Positions 38,742 to 51,674 of a stretch of DNA of 64,000 nucleotides are shown piece by piece. Position numbers and translations under genes: made by a program. Numbering within the stretch: the stretch's first letter is position 1; each line of letters opens with the position of its first letter. Origin of the DNA: Enterobacter sp. EA-1 (GTDB lineage: Bacteria; Pseudomonadota; Gammaproteobacteria; Enterobacterales; Enterobacteriaceae); contig CP025776.1 in the NCBI GenBank assembly GCA_002886105.1, forward strand, positions 4,340,001-4,404,000, in the 5' to 3' direction. The notes beneath the pieces are model-generated. The model ran no database searches and was not told where the DNA came from. It worked only from the letters and a program-made list of their open reading frames with translations.

Positions 38742-40171
38742 TTATGTGAAGTGAGGGTGAAGCGTCAACCGGGCTTCGCAACCGCCTTGTTCACGATTCG
38801 ACACGACAATCTCACCGTGATGCAAACGCGCGACTTCCCGAACAAATGCCAGCCCGAGGCCGCTGCTTTTCTGCCCATTTTCCCGCGGCAATGAGTAAAA
38901 GCGCTCAAACACGCGCGCCAGCGCATACTCCAGGATCCCCGGAACCACTGTCGCTAACCGAGAGCGCCCACGCCCCGCCCTCATTGCTGGCGCGTAGCGT
39001 CACGACACCGCCAGCAGGCGTGAAGTCAATGGCGTTATCCAACAGATTACCCAACGCCTGAGCCAGTAATTCGCTATCGCCTGCCACCTGCACATTTCCC
39101 GGCTCGCAGTGAAACGTCAATCCTTTCGCGGCGAGCGCTACACTGCGCTGCTCCTGTAACTGGCGGAATAACGTGTCCACATCAACAGGCATAAACGCAA
39201 TTTCGAGGGCGATTTTCCAGCTTTGCCTGATGTAGTAGTTTTTCCACCGAGGGCTCTGCATACGTGCGTTTTGCTGCAGGATATTGTCGGTAAAACGCGC
39301 CGCGACATCAGGCGGTGGCCCTTCACGCAGAATCTCTGCCGCACCACGAATGGCCGCCAACGGACTTTTTGAGCTCGTGCGTCAGAGCATAAACATACTG
39401 TTCAATGTAATTTTTTCCCTTCCAGCTTCACACGCATGCTCTCCAGCGCCTGCGCCAGCTTGCGTAGCTCGCTGCTACCCAGCTCCGGCAGTGGAACCGG
39501 GCGATCCTCCGTTACGGAATCAGCATAGCGCGCCAGCTTGCCAATGGAACGATTGATCCACCACACCATCACTGCGCCAATCAGCAATGCAATCCCCAGC
39601 AGCGCGCCGCCAGCCCATAAGATCCGCCGCTCACTGCGTTTGATCACCGGATCCATCGCACTGTTAGGCTTGCCGACGCTAACGACACCGATAATCCGCC
39701 CCCCATCACTCACCGGTGCGGCAACATACATCACCGTACTTTGCGGCTCGCCAGCAATCGCCAGTGAACTACGCGCGCCATATTGCCCACGCAGCGTAAG
39801 CCAGACATCATTCCAGCGGGAGTAATCTTCGCCTAATGCTTTCCCGGCCGAATCAAACACCACACGCCCTGCAGCATCGGTCATATAAACGTGGTACTCA
39901 TTGCGGACTTTATGAATGCCGCTGATATGGGCATTGATCGGATGGTGATTGAGGGTCGAGAACGCTTGCGCCAGTCTGCCATCCTGCGCATGGCCGGTAC
40001 GCAGATCCTCACGGGCAAGTTCCGCCAGCAACGTGGCGGTATCAATGAGCGTCCTTCCGTTGCGCGGCGCACGCCGGGTTTGATCTCCTGAACAAAGATC
40101 GACAGCACGAACCACGCCGCAACCGCAACGATCAGAAAGTAGCCCAGCAGCAAACGCATACCAATACGCAC
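38742..40171 (-). CDS. creC: Sensor histidine kinase CreC (frameshifted)
   Basis: Inner-membrane kinase that phosphorylates CreB during growth on fermentable carbon. I use the GTG start at 40171, giving MRIGMRLLLGYFLIVAVAAWFVLSIFVQEIKPGVRRATEG, whose G overlaps the creB TAG. The periplasmic sensor segment RNEYHVYMTDAAGRVVFDSAGKALGEDYSRW is near 39880. Second helix LWAGGALLGIALLIGAVMVWW, HAMP, then the H-box YALTHELKSPLAAIRGAAEILREG (39390-39320, broken in frame), N-box ALGNLLDNAIDFTP and G-box NGQKSSGLGLAFVREVARLHHG. The C-terminus LHPHFT is encoded by the CreB site. Breaks lie near 40060, 39410, 39365, 39245 and 38940. Confidence 0.95.
38746..38761 (-). promoter_or_regulatory. CreB binding site (cre-tag) upstream of creD
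   Basis: On the minus strand TTCAC-CCTCAC-TTCAC, a perfect TTCAC-N6-TTCAC direct repeat, about 60 bases before the creD start and inside the last codons of creC. This is the described cre-tag and explains separate CreB control of creD. Confidence 0.83.
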
Positions 40172-40864
40172 TAGCGGATCCCCGAGGGCTATAGCCCATG
40201 CCGCGATGCGTATTGATCGGATTACCTTCCGGATTGATAGCGCGCAACTTGGCGCGCAACGTCTTGATATGGGTATCGACGGTGCGGTCAAAACTCTCCT
40301 GCGCGTCGCTCCATACTTGATCCATTAACTGCTGGCGGGAGAAAACGCGCCCGGGCGCCAGCAGCAACGTTTTTAGCAACAGAAACTCATAGCGCGTCAG
40401 CAGCAAAGGTTCACCACACCAGCGAATCAGAGCAGCGGCTTCATCGAGTTCAAACTGCCCGACCCGCAACATATCGCTGTGCAACGTCGACTTTTGCAGC
40501 CTGCGCAGTACGGTGCGCACCGGCGCAGACCTCGCGTGGAGAAAACGGTTTAGCGATGTAATCATCCGCGCCCATCTCCAGCCCCAGCAGTTTATCCACC
40601 TCATCACTGCGGGCAGTCAGAATAGCACCGGCAGCGCTGGCGCATACGCCAGCAGCCGCCGACACAATTCGAAACCGCTGATATCCGGCAGGCCAACATC
40701 CAGAATAACCAAATCCGGTAACCGCTGCGCTGCGGCATCAAGAACCGGTAATCCACGCTCAAAAGCGGTGACGCTAAACCCATCTTGTTGCAACATGTAA
40801 ATCAATGTTTCAGCGATGCTGCTTTCATCTTCCACCAGCCAGATTAGCGGTTGCAGTCCGGCAT
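40171..40864 (-). CDS. creB: Response regulator CreB (frameshifted)
   Basis: OmpR-family regulator, partner of CreC. The receiver part is [46 protein letters not shown] (phospho-Asp in ILDVGLP) and [21 protein letters not shown]. The winged-helix domain includes [72 protein letters not shown]. At 40191 a CCTGG reads CCTCGGG; corrected, the protein ends GYSLGIR with TAG at 40171-40173, overlapping creC. Breaks also lie near 40835, 40625 and 40525. Length fits 229 residues. Confidence 0.95.
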
Positions 40865-40868
40865 TTTG

Positions 40869-41343
40869 TTACTTACTCCGAGGGCATGATCGGCACTGCA
40901 CTCAATGCATTTTTCGGCGAACCTTCCACGACTTTATCGGAATAAGCTAAATAGGCCAGCGTGTTACGTTTCTCATCATAGAAGCGTACAACCTGCAATT
41001 TCTTGAACACCAGCGACGTACGTTTCTGGAAAACCACGTCGCCCTGCGCCTTGCCGCTCTTGATTTTATCACTCAACTCAACCGGCCCCACCTGCTGGCA
41101 GAGATGGCAGCGTCAGAGGTATCTTCCGCCAGCCCCGTGACCACCTTTGATGCCGCCGGTTTTCGCCCGGCTGATATAACAGGTCACGTTTTTCACATCC
41201 GGATCATCAAACGCCTCAACCACGATCTTATGATCAGGGCCAAACATTTTGAAAACGGTATCCACAGAACCAATCTGTTCTGCGTGCGCGCCACTCAGCG
41301 TTGCCAACAACAATGCAGGAACTATTAACTTTGCGTATTTCAT
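40869..41343 (-). CDS. creA: Periplasmic protein CreA (frameshifted)
   Basis: First gene of creABCD; conserved periplasmic protein of unclear function. Signal peptide [21 protein letters not shown], then [47 protein letters not shown] with the conserved Cys. It continues [47 protein letters not shown]. At 40878 CCTGG reads CCTCGG; the corrected end is MPWSK with TAA at 40869-40871, a few bases before the creB start. A second break near 41130 shifts LGLAEDTSD. Length about 157 residues. Confidence 0.93.
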
Positions 41344-41558
41344 ATTGTTACCATTTTTGAATATTACGTTACGTAACTATTCATCTTTATGATGAGAATT
41401 CGTTTGAAGATCACCAATTTACAAAATTTATGATGAAAATCAGTCACAATGCGCATCAGTGCACAAAAAAAAACACTGAATGCTAAAGCCAACAAAACCC
41501 GCTATCATCCGTCCCCTGTATCAGGCGTTAACCGCTGTTTTAAGGAAGAGGATATTAT

Positions 41559-42450
41559 ATGGATCAGGCTGGGATCATTCGCGACTTACTTGCCTCGGCT
41601 AGAAGGCCATCTGGATCAGCCCTTGTCTTTAGACAATGTGGCGGCAAAAGCAGGTTATTCCAAGTGGCATTTGCAAAGGATGTTCAAAGACGTAACGGGC
41701 CATGCCATCGGTGCGTATATCCGCGCACGTCGTTTGTCGAAGTCCGCTGTTGCGCTGCGTCTTACCGCCCGCCCAATCCCTCGGATATAGCTCTACAGTA
41801 TCGCTTTGATTCACAACAAACTTTTTACCCGCGCATTCAAGAAACAGTTTGCCGTTACGCCGGCGCTTTACCGCCGTTCGCCAGACTGGAGTGCTTTTGG
41901 CATCCGCCCGCCAATGCGCCTCGGGGGGAATTTATCCTGCCGAAGCATGAATTCGTTACGCTGCCGCCGATGCACCTGATTGGCACAACGCAGAGTTATA
42001 CCTGTTCACTGGAAGAGATCTCCGATTTCCGTAATCAGATGCGTATTCAGTTCTGGCGTGACTTTTTTAAGTAACTCTCCGACCATCCCGTCTGAGCTGT
42101 ACGGCCTGCATGAGCCGCGTCCGAGCACCGGAAAAGATGACGAACAGGAAGTGTTTTACACGACAGCGCTCACGCCGGAGATGGCGAACGGGCATTTGAA
42201 CAACGCCCAGCCGGTGCTGCTGGAAGGCGGCGATTATGTCGCGTTTTCTTACGAAGGCTCACCAGACGGCGTACAGGCGTTTATCCTGACGGTGTATGGT
42301 ACCTGTATGCCAATGCTCAACCTTACGCGCCGCAAAGGGCAGGATATCGAGCATTTCTACCCGCAGCATGATGGCAGCGAAAACGACCGCGAGCCGCCAG
42401 CGCACATCCGCTGCGAGTTCCCCGGTGCCTATTCGCCGCTAACGCTGTAG
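41559..42450 (+). CDS. rob: Right origin-binding AraC-family regulator Rob (frameshifted)
   Basis: MarA/SoxS-type activator of efflux and stress genes, activated by ligands at its C-terminal domain. Start MDQAGIIRDLL. Both DNA-binding helix-turn-helix units are seen: SLDNVAAKAGYSKWHLQRMFKDVTGHAIGAYIRARRLSKSAVALRLTARPI and IALQYRFDSQQTF. The GyrI-like ligand domain contains FILPKHEFVTLPPMHLIGTTQSYTCSLEEISDF and FILTVYGTCMPMLNLTRRKGQDIEHFYP. At 41593 and 41778 CCTGG reads CCTCGG and CCCTCGG; other breaks lie near 41820, 41840, 41925 and 42070. The C-terminus differs from E. coli. It overlaps the convergent ytjC end by 12 bases. Confidence 0.95.
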
Positions 42451-43087
42451 CTCGTCCAACGCGGGAGCGTCCAGATGCGAGACGTCTCCTGCGGTTTCCC
42501 ACCACCCATCCGGATGCCAGCCACGGGCTTTGCTGATAATCGATACGGGAAATGGAACAATTGCGCAGACGCAAACGACGTTCAGCCCAGCCGGAAGCCC
42601 AAGGATTGTACTCACCAGACAGCCGAGCGCCATACCGTGACTGACCAGCATCGGGCGGCTGCCCTCAGGCAGTTCGAGGCAGTTCGCCAGCGCCGCATGC
42701 ATGCGGTCACTCAACTCCTGCATAGACTCGCCATCAGGAATACGACCATCCGCTGTACCATTCACCAGTTGGCGACGCCAGCTCTCTTCTTCTTCCGTCA
42801 GGGATTCGATGTGGCGACGCTCCAGCACGCCCATATCCAGCTCGCGTAAGCGCGGCTCAAGCGTGACTCCGCAGCCACAAACATCAGCGATAATTTCAGC
42901 CGTACGGCGCGTTCGACCCGAGGTCGCTGGCGATGATGTGGGTGATGCCTAACGCTTTGGCGCGTTCAGCCACCTGCCGTGCCTGCTGCTCCCCTTTGTC
43001 GGTTAACGGACTGTCAGACTGGCCTTGAATACGACGCTCGGCGTTCCACTGCGTTTCACCGTGGCGAACAAGGTATACCTGTAACAT
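42439..43087 (-). CDS. ytjC: Phosphoglycerate mutase-like phosphatase YtjC (GpmB; frameshifted)
   Basis: Histidine phosphatase family. The catalytic phosphohistidine motif is VYLVRHGETQWNAERRIQGQSDSPL (RHGE, residues about 8-11); the second His is in LVSHGMALGCLVSTILGLP near 42630. The middle GVLERRHIESLTEEEESWRRQLVNGTADGRIPDGESMQELSDR fits GpmB/YtjC. The length of 649 nt fits 215 residues. Breaks lie near 42915 and 42580, both within CCWGG-like contexts or runs. Whether it is a true mutase or a phosphatase in vivo cannot be told from sequence. Confidence 0.93.
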
Positions 43088-43186
43088 GCTTTTTTATCCA
43101 TTATACTGCGATGAATTTATTATCTGAGGAAGGCTTCTGCCCGGAATAAAGAACGCGTCTCGTTTCGGACAAGCCAAGTATAGATT

Positions 43187-43697
<511 letters not shown>

Positions 43698-43707
<10 letters not shown>

Positions 43708-44024
43708 CCGTTCAGTAAGATCTCTTCCAGCCACAAACGTAAGTCCGCAGGCGCGGACTTCAGGCTGTTCGATCCGCGGGTAATTGTCGCAATGCCCGCG
43801 CCGAGTTCGGATTTCAGCTCGCGCTGGCTCATCTCACCGCGCAGCAGTTCTTCGATAATCCGTACCCGGGTGCCCAGTGCTTCACGCTCATCCGGTGTGA
43901 GCATCAGGTTACAACGGAATATGCAGCTCCTTCTCGTAAGACTGCCGGACCAGTTCAACAAAACGCAGCCACTCGGGTTGCGTTGCTCGGCCATTGCTGC
44001 TGAATAAGGGGATTGCTGAGTCAT
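43698..44024 (-). CDS. trpR: Trp operon repressor TrpR (two compensating frameshifts)
   Basis: Tryptophan-activated repressor of trp, aroH and its own gene. Start [15 protein letters not shown]; then [51 protein letters not shown] contains the helix-turn-helix and tryptophan-binding core. The ORF looks intact at 108 residues, but residues 16-38 as read (43911-43979) are nonsense. In the next frame the DNA encodes [20 protein letters not shown] as expected. A damaged CCAGG near 43977 and a second indel near 43918 cancel out. So the apparently intact ORF is not the real protein. Confidence 0.94.
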
Positions 44025-44056
44025 AATTTACCGCCACTCTCAGGGTTCAGTGCTGT

Positions 44057-44074
44057 GTACTCTTAAGCGAGTAC
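44057..44074 (-). promoter_or_regulatory. TrpR operator (autoregulation)
   Basis: gtactcttaagcgagtac, an 18-base near-palindrome with GTACT/AGTAC ends, 33-50 bases before the trpR start and one or two bases different from the E. coli trpR operator. TrpR bound with tryptophan should repress here. Confidence 0.85.
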
Positions 44075-44098
44075 ACAGCATAGCATAAACCACAGAAA

Positions 44099-46035
44099 TC
44101 AGTAACGGCGCTGCCATTCAGCATCACTGAACACGGCGGGCTTACTCTCCCCCATAAAGAAGCGATAGTACGCATCATAGGCGAGTACGTTTTTCACATA
44201 GCTACGGGTTTCAGAAAACGGAATGCTTTCGACAAACGCCACCGCATCCAATTTCCCGCCACTGCTGTTCAACCAGTTACGCACCCGACCGGCCCGGCGT
44301 TATATGCCGCGGAGGAGAAAATACGGTTATTACCAAACTGCTGATAAACGTATTGCAGATAGCTGGTGCCGATATTGATATTGGTTTCCGGATCAAAAGC
44401 TGACCGGCATTACTGTAACCCGGAATGCCGAACATCTTCACTGTGTGCGTTGCGGTGCATGAGTTGCATCAGCCCGCTGGCGCCGACTGGCGAACGCGCG
44501 GCAGGGTTCCACGCGCTTTCCGGCGCGAAATCGCCATCGCATAGCTCTGGGTGATCCCTTTGCCGCGGGTGTAGCGGGCATAAAGATCGTTGTAGGCCAG
44601 CGGGAAACGCTCTTCCAGATGATCCCACAGTTTACCGGCGATGGTGGCCTGCACGCTGAGGATCCCACCAGTGCTGATTAAACGCGTAACGCGCCAGTTG
44701 CGCCTGCTCCTGCTGGTTGCGGCTGGTCACCGGGTTTGCCCACTCGCTACGGGCGGTATTATCCAGCCCCCAGTACATCAGCTCACGCACGCGCGCCATT
44801 TCCGCGCCTGGATCAGAGCAGGATCGGGGTTGCCCGGTGCCTTATCAATCTGCAACGGATAATCCTCGCCCAGACGCTGAGCGGCGGCCATCGGGTAGAA
44901 GCCACGCTGCTGCATTAGCGCATGCAGGATCTCTTTGGCTTCCGTGTCTCGCCCACGTTCAAGCAGCAGATCCGCCTGCCAGTATCGCCATTCATCTTTC
45001 TCTTTCGCCTCCATCGGCAAACGAGAAAGCCAGTATTGAGCCCACGGCGATCGCCATCGCCAATCGCCATACGCACGCGCCGTTCGAGCAGCGAAACGGA
45101 TTGCGAACGCATGATCGCATCATCACGCCAGCGCGCCTGATCGCTGGTGACGTCATTACCCATTAAACGCCGAGGGCGACAATATCGCGCAGAGTCTGGG
45201 TTTGATCGTCGTTTAACTGTTGCGCCTGCACCAGCGACGGGATCATCAACCGGGCATTCTCTCCACATCCTCGGCGCGCCACGCTTTCAAAGGCTTCCGC
45301 CGCCATCTGCCGCGTAAAATCGGTCGCGCCGGTCGTACGGGCAAAATCCATCACCGTACCCGGATCGTTGGCAAGATTAATGATCGCCGTTGAGATGGTC
45401 TGATAGTCCGCCGGCATCTGCCCGGCCAACAGCGTAACCAGTTTAGTATTGCCCGCTTTCATCGCCAGACGAATGCGTTCCAGAAACGCCAGCGGATCCT
45501 GAGCACCCGAGGCTCGCCACGCGCCAAAAGCGAGTCACAGGCATTCGGCTGGCTTTTGCCGGTCAGCCACAACTCTTTTGCTCCGGCCCAGCCTCTTCCG
45601 CCTGACCGGTGCTCCATTTAGCAAAGTAGTAGTTACACTGCGCCTCAGTGGTGGTCGGTTTTTCCGGGCTGAACGCCAGCAGTCCTCGCCAGTCCTCGGC
45701 GGCGGGCCAGTTCATTGACAAAGCGGGACGTCAGCGCACGCGCCGCCGGTAACGTGGGGTTAGCCTGCACAAAATTGGAGACGGTGATCGCGGGCTGATT
45801 CATCAGATCATCAGTGATCTGGCGATATTCAAGATAGGGGTACAACGGATAGGTCTTCAGCGTCGGCAGCAGTTGCTGCACCACATCCATTTGTTTGTTA
45901 TCCCACGCAGTTTTGACTTGCGCGTAACGATTACGTTGTTCATCCAGTGAATCCGCACGCGCCGCATTGCTGAGGGACAGCAAACAAACGCAGGCCGCCG
46001 CAAATCGCCGAGGCGGTATGTTTAGCTCTCTGCAC
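44099..46035 (-). CDS. slt: Soluble lytic murein transglycosylase Slt (frameshifted)
   Basis: Periplasmic enzyme cleaving peptidoglycan glycan strands with 1,6-anhydro product. I use the GTG at 46035, preceded by AGGAAAG; corrected, it reads MQRAKHTAWRFAAACVCLLSLSNAARA, a signal peptide, followed by DSLDEQRNRYAQVKTAWDNKQMDVVQQLLP. The superhelical U domain is represented by LAGQMPADYQTISTAIINLAND and ARLMIPSLVQAQQLNDDQTQTLRDIV. The lysozyme-like catalytic domain (YAMAISRQESAWNP with the catalytic Glu, then PVGASGLMQLMPGTA) is readable near 44530-44460 but broken at a CCAGG. The length of 1937 nt equals 645 residues. At 46008 CCTGG reads CCTCGG. At least eight breaks. Confidence 0.95.
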
Positions 46036-46253
46036 AGCTCTTTCCTCTTATTCTCTCTTAGTGGCAGCGTCATGCCGCGTCATAACGTAATGCTAACCGG
46101 GCAGGCCCTAACGCGCCATGTTCCGAACACTTTTTTTACCTTTCTCACGGGATTTAACACTCCGGGCTTAGCTGGCTGGGCTTAAGCGTCGAAAACGGCT
46201 ACACTCCGCTGTTGAATACTCCTTCTATGACGATAAAAGAGGCGAAGTCCAAC

Positions 46254-47927
46254 GTGGCTCAATTCCGTATATACCATGCATCGTGTCGGCAAAGTTGTCC
46301 CGCCGAAACGTCATATTCTGAAAAATATCTCGCTAAGCTTCTTCCCCGGCGCAAAAATCGGCGTGCTGGGTCTTAACGGCGCCGGTAAATCTACCCTGCT
46401 GCGCATCATGGCCGGCATCGACACAGACATTGAAGGCGAAGCCCGTCCGCAGCCGGGCATCAAGATCGGCTATTTGCCGCAAGAGCCGCAACTTAACCCG
46501 GAACAGACGGTACGTGAATCTGTAGAAGAAGCCGTGGCTGAAGTGGTTAACGCGCTGAAAGGTCTGGATGAGGTGTATGCCAAATACGCTGAGCCGGATG
46601 CTGACTTCGATAAGCTGGCCGCACAGCAAGGTAAATTTGAAGAGATTATCCGAGGGCGCACGACGGGCATAACCTGAATGTGCAGCTTGAACGCGCCGCA
46701 GACGCGCTGCGTCTGCCAGACTGGGATGCGAAAATCGCCAACCTCTCCGGGGGTGAACGCCGCCGCGTGGCACTGTGCCGCCTGCTGCTGGAAAAGCCGG
46801 ACATGCTGCTGCTCGACGAACCAACCAACCACACCGGATGCGGAATCCGTGGCCTCGGCTGGAACGCTTCCTGCACGACTTCGAAGGCACCGTGGTGGCG
46901 ATCACCCACGACCGTTACTTCCCTTGATAACGTTGCAGGTTGGATCCTTGAGCTGGACCGCGGCGAAGGGATTCCGTGGGAAGGCAACTACTCTTCCGGC
47001 TGGAGCAAAAGATCAGCGTCTGGCGCAGGAAGCCTCTCAGGAAGCGGCGCGCCGCAAATCCATTGAGAAAGAGCTGGAGTGGGTGCGTCAGGGCGCGAAA
47101 GGCCGTCAGTCGAAGGGCAAAGCCCGTCTGGCGCGCTTTGAAGAGCTTAACAATACCGAATACCAGAAACGTAACGAAACCAACGAACTGTTTATTCCAC
47201 CGGACCACGTCTGGGCGATAAAGTGGTGGAAGTCAGCAACCTCAGCAAATCCTACGGCGATCGTCAGCTGATTGATAATCTGTCGTTCTCCGTACCCAAA
47301 GGGGCGATTGTCGGCATTATCGGTCCGAACGGCGCGGGGAAATCGACGCTGTTCCGTATGATGTCAGGTCAGGAGCAGCCGAACGGCGGCACCATCACCT
47401 ACTGGGTGAGACGGTGAAACTGGCGTCGGTGGATCAGTTCCGCGACGCGATGGATAACAGCAAAACCGTGTGGGAAGAAGTCTCCGGCGGGCTGGATATC
47501 ATGCGTATCGGCAACACCGAAATGCCAAGCCGCGCCTATGTTGGTCGCTTTAACTTCAAAGGCACCGATCAGGGCAAACGCGTTGGTGAGTTGTCCGGTG
47601 GTGAGCGTGGTCGTCTGCATCTGGCCAAGCTGCTGCAGGTTGGCGGTAACATGTTGCTGCTCGATGAACCGACCAACGACCCTCGGATATCGAAACCCTG
47701 CGCGCGCTGGAAAACGCCCTGCTCGAGTTCCCGGGCTGTGCGATGGTTATCTCGCATGACCGCTGGTTCCTCGACCGCATTGCGACCCATATTCTGGATT
47801 ATCAGGATGAGGGTAAAGTGGAGTTCTTTGAAGGTAACTTCACCGAATACGAAGAGTACAAGAAACGTACGCTGGGCGCAGACGCGCTGGAGCCGAAACG
47901 TATTAAGTACAAACGTATCGCGAATAA
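46254..47927 (+). CDS. ettA: Energy-dependent translational throttle EttA (ABC-F; frameshifted)
   Basis: Ribosome-associated ABC-F ATPase that gates entry into elongation according to ATP/ADP. GTG start at 46254 ([32 protein letters not shown], extra C at 46268). Two ABC cassettes: Walker [10 protein letters not shown] and GPNGAGKST, signatures LSGGERRR and LSGGERGR, Walker [12 protein letters not shown] and [11 protein letters not shown], with the P-site-interacting arm between. CCTGG at 46832, 46853 and 47680 reads CACCGG, CCTCGG and CCCTCGG. Others lie near 46655, 46920, 47005, 47205 and 47405. A lost A near 47924 hides the normal stop after RIAK; I end the gene at 47927. Confidence 0.96.
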
Positions 47928-47931
47928 ATCT

Positions 47932-47951
47932 GATGGGGCTACGGCCCCATC
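47932..47951. terminator. Hairpin between ettA and nadR
   Basis: gatggggc/gccccatc with a TACG loop, right after the ettA stop and containing the nadR stop codon. The plus side is followed by a weak T tract, so it may terminate ettA. Confidence 0.65.
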
Positions 47952-49166
47952 AACTCTTTCACCAGCTCAACGCATTGCAGGAAGCGCGAATCGTAGTCCG
48001 CCGCCTCTACCCGCACAAACTCAATGTTGTTTTCCCGCAGCATCGAGACCAGCATATCCTCGGAACTCTTTACGATCCACCGAACTGCCAAGGCTGCGTA
48101 ACCCATCATTCACCCACGGCGTATTGTTCTCCAGCAGGATCACCCCGGTCGAAACGGTATTCATCAATCAGCGCCTGAACAAACGGATGCTCGCGCCCTT
48201 CATATTTTTTGCAGAACGCCTGCGTGGTGACGAAATCGGTGTCGATAAACGCCACTTTATTCGCATATTTCACCGCGAAATCAATGTACTGCGCGTGCCC
48301 CAGCGCAATCTTGTCATAATCGGAATACTGTAAAGCGATTTCATCGCCGCCGAGATGCGAGAACACATAATCGCGGCCAAATTCCCACGCGCTGGTGGTG
48401 TTGAAAATATTGGCGAGCTTATTGACCAGCGTCGATTTCCCGCTGGACTCACCGCCGAGGATCGCCACCGTACGCACAAAGAACGGCTTCACCTCTGTCG
48501 GGATATATTCCCAGTAGCGGAACGGGTTTTCACGGATCAGCGAGCCGCTGATATTCATAAAGGTGCGTTTCGGATCCACCAGCACCGCTTCAATGCCCAG
48601 ATGCTGCAAGTACTGCGGCGCATCCGACTCTTCCGAGGTGTAGATCCAGTTCGGCGTAATCCCTTTCCCGGCCATAAACGCCTTAATACCCTTACTCCAG
48701 ACATCCCAGCCGTGCGGATACGGCTCCATGCCCTCTTCATTAAAGGCATGAATACGGATGTTTTTCTGGTATTTAAAGGTCTGTAATAACCAGCGCAGAC
48801 GATCGCTTACCGTCGGCTGTTGCGACATGGCGCTGTCTTCAAACAACTCGCGATCGCGGGTGTCATCGTAGCCGAGGATGATATGTAACTCATCGACTGG
48901 CTACAGGCGCGCTGGATCAAGTAGATGTGCCCGGTATGAAGCGGATAAAACTTGCCGAACACCACGCCGATATTCTTCTCCCGACGGGGAAATTCGAGGT
49001 CGAGAAAGCGGTGTAATGCCTCCAGCTTTTGCGCGCTGGGGCTTTTAATCTTGGCGTTCAGCAACTGGCTCAAATAGCCTTTGGTCATGCCGCTGGCATC
49101 CGCCACCTGTTGTAACGTGCAGCCTTTCTGACGAATGGCGTTTTTTAAGTAGTCAAATGACGACAT
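47939..49166 (-). CDS. nadR: NAD regulator and NMN adenylyltransferase/ribosylnicotinamide kinase NadR (frameshifted)
   Basis: Three-domain protein. The N-terminal helix-turn-helix ([36 protein letters not shown]) represses NAD biosynthesis genes. The nucleotidyltransferase domain is [24 protein letters not shown] (TGH motif). The C-terminal kinase has the P-loop [20 protein letters not shown], then [19 protein letters not shown]. The C-terminus [19 protein letters not shown] ends in the intergenic hairpin. Breaks lie near 48915, 48850, 48635, 48145 and 48065. The length of 1228 nt fits 410 residues. It follows radA by 29 bases in the serB-radA-nadR group. Confidence 0.95.
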
Positions 49167-49195
49167 TATTGCCTCCTGCAAAAATCATTAGCCAA

Positions 49196-50578
49196 TTATA
49201 AGTCGTCAAAGACGCTTAACGCATCCGCAAGCTTCTTCACACCGAAAATCTGCATCCCTTCCGGTACTTTTTTCGGCACATTCGCCGTCGGAACAATGGC
49301 GCGGCGGAAACCATGCTTGGCGGCTTCCGAAATACGCTCCCCGGCCACTTGGCACCGGGCGGATCTCACCGGCCAGCCCCACTTCGCCAAACACTACCAA
49401 ATCCTGCGGCAGCGGTCTGTCGCGCAGGCTGGAAACCATCGCCAGCAACAGCGCAAGGTCGGCGCTGGTTTCGGTGACCTTCACCCCGCCAACAACGTTC
49501 ACAAACACGTCCTGATCCGCCATCTGCAACCCACCGTGACGGTGCAGCACCGCCAGCAGGATCGCCAGACGGTTTTGTTCCGAGGCCCACCGCAACCCGC
49601 CGGGGGTTCGACATCATCGAGTGATCCACCAGCGCCTGAATCTCCACCAATAGCGGACGCGTGCCTTCCCACACCACCATCACCGAGCTGCCGGAAGTCA
49701 CTTCATCGCCGCGGCTGAGGAAAATGGCCGATGGATTGCTGACTTCGCGCAGCCCCTGCTCGGTCATGGCGAACACGCCCAGTTCATTGACCGCACCAAA
49801 ACGGTTTTTGTGGCTACGCAGCGTACGGAAACGGGAATCGGCATCACCGTCCAGCAGCACAGAACAGTCAATACAGTGTTCCAGCACTTTCGGCCCGGCC
49901 GAACCGTCTTTCGTCACATGGCCGACCATCACAATCGCCACGCCGCGTGTTTTCGCGAACCGCGTCAGGTAAGCCGCCGTTTCGCGCACCTGCGCGACAC
50001 TGCCCGGCGATGACTGGATATCCGCCATATGCATAACCTGAATGGAGTCGATCACCATCAGTTTCGGCTGTTCTTCCTCTGCGATCATGCAGATTTGCTC
50101 AATACTGGTTTCCGACAACATATTCAGGTTGGCCGTCGGCAACCCAAGCCGGTGAGCACGCATCGCCACCTGTTGCAGCGACTCTTCCCCGTGACATACA
50201 GCGTTTTCATCTGTTCGGCGAGTTTGCACAACGTCTGCAACAGCAGCGTGGATTTGCCCGCGCCGAGGGTTGCCGCCAATCAGAATAGCGCTGCCGGGCA
50301 CAACGCCGCCGCCGAGCACACGGTCAAACTCTTTAAAACCGGTAGAGAAGCGCGGCAGCTCTTCAAGGCTGATATCGGCAAGTTTTTGCACTTTCGATAC
50401 GCCCGCGCTGCCGGCATAGCCAGCGAGACGCTCATTGCGCGCCACGGTGGGCGACGCAGCAACACGAATTTCCGTAATGGTGTTCCGGTGCATGGCAGGC
50501 GCTGCACTGCCCCTGCCAGCGCGGGTAATCCGCACCGCATTCATTACAGACAAACGCGCGTTTCGGAGCTTTCGCCAC
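49196..50578 (-). CDS. radA: DNA repair protein RadA (Sms; frameshifted)
   Basis: RecA-like ATPase helping branch migration in recombination. GTG start at 50578 (MAKAPKRAFVCNECGADYPRWQGQCSACHA) with the four-Cys zinc finger. The Walker A expected as GGNPGAGKST is broken at 50263, where a CCTGG reads CCTCGG. The RadA-specific KNRFG motif is intact in SHKNRFGAVNELGVFAM near 49800, and the Lon-like C-terminal domain contains ILLAVLHRHGGLQMADQDVFVNVVGGVKVTETSADLALLLA. A damaged CCTGG lies near 50487. Total length of 1383 nt equals 460 residues exactly. It starts 8 bases after serB. Confidence 0.96.
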
Positions 50579-50586
50579 ACTCACCT

Positions 50587-51555
<969 letters not shown>

Positions 51556-51674
51556 TAAAGCTCCTGTAAAAACGTTCGCGCCAGAAAGCATCGGAGGGGG
51601 AAAATAACGCATGAGGCTACCTTGTAACCAGCGCTTCTGGCAACATTAAGCCTCAAATTTTCAACAGGTGGAAT

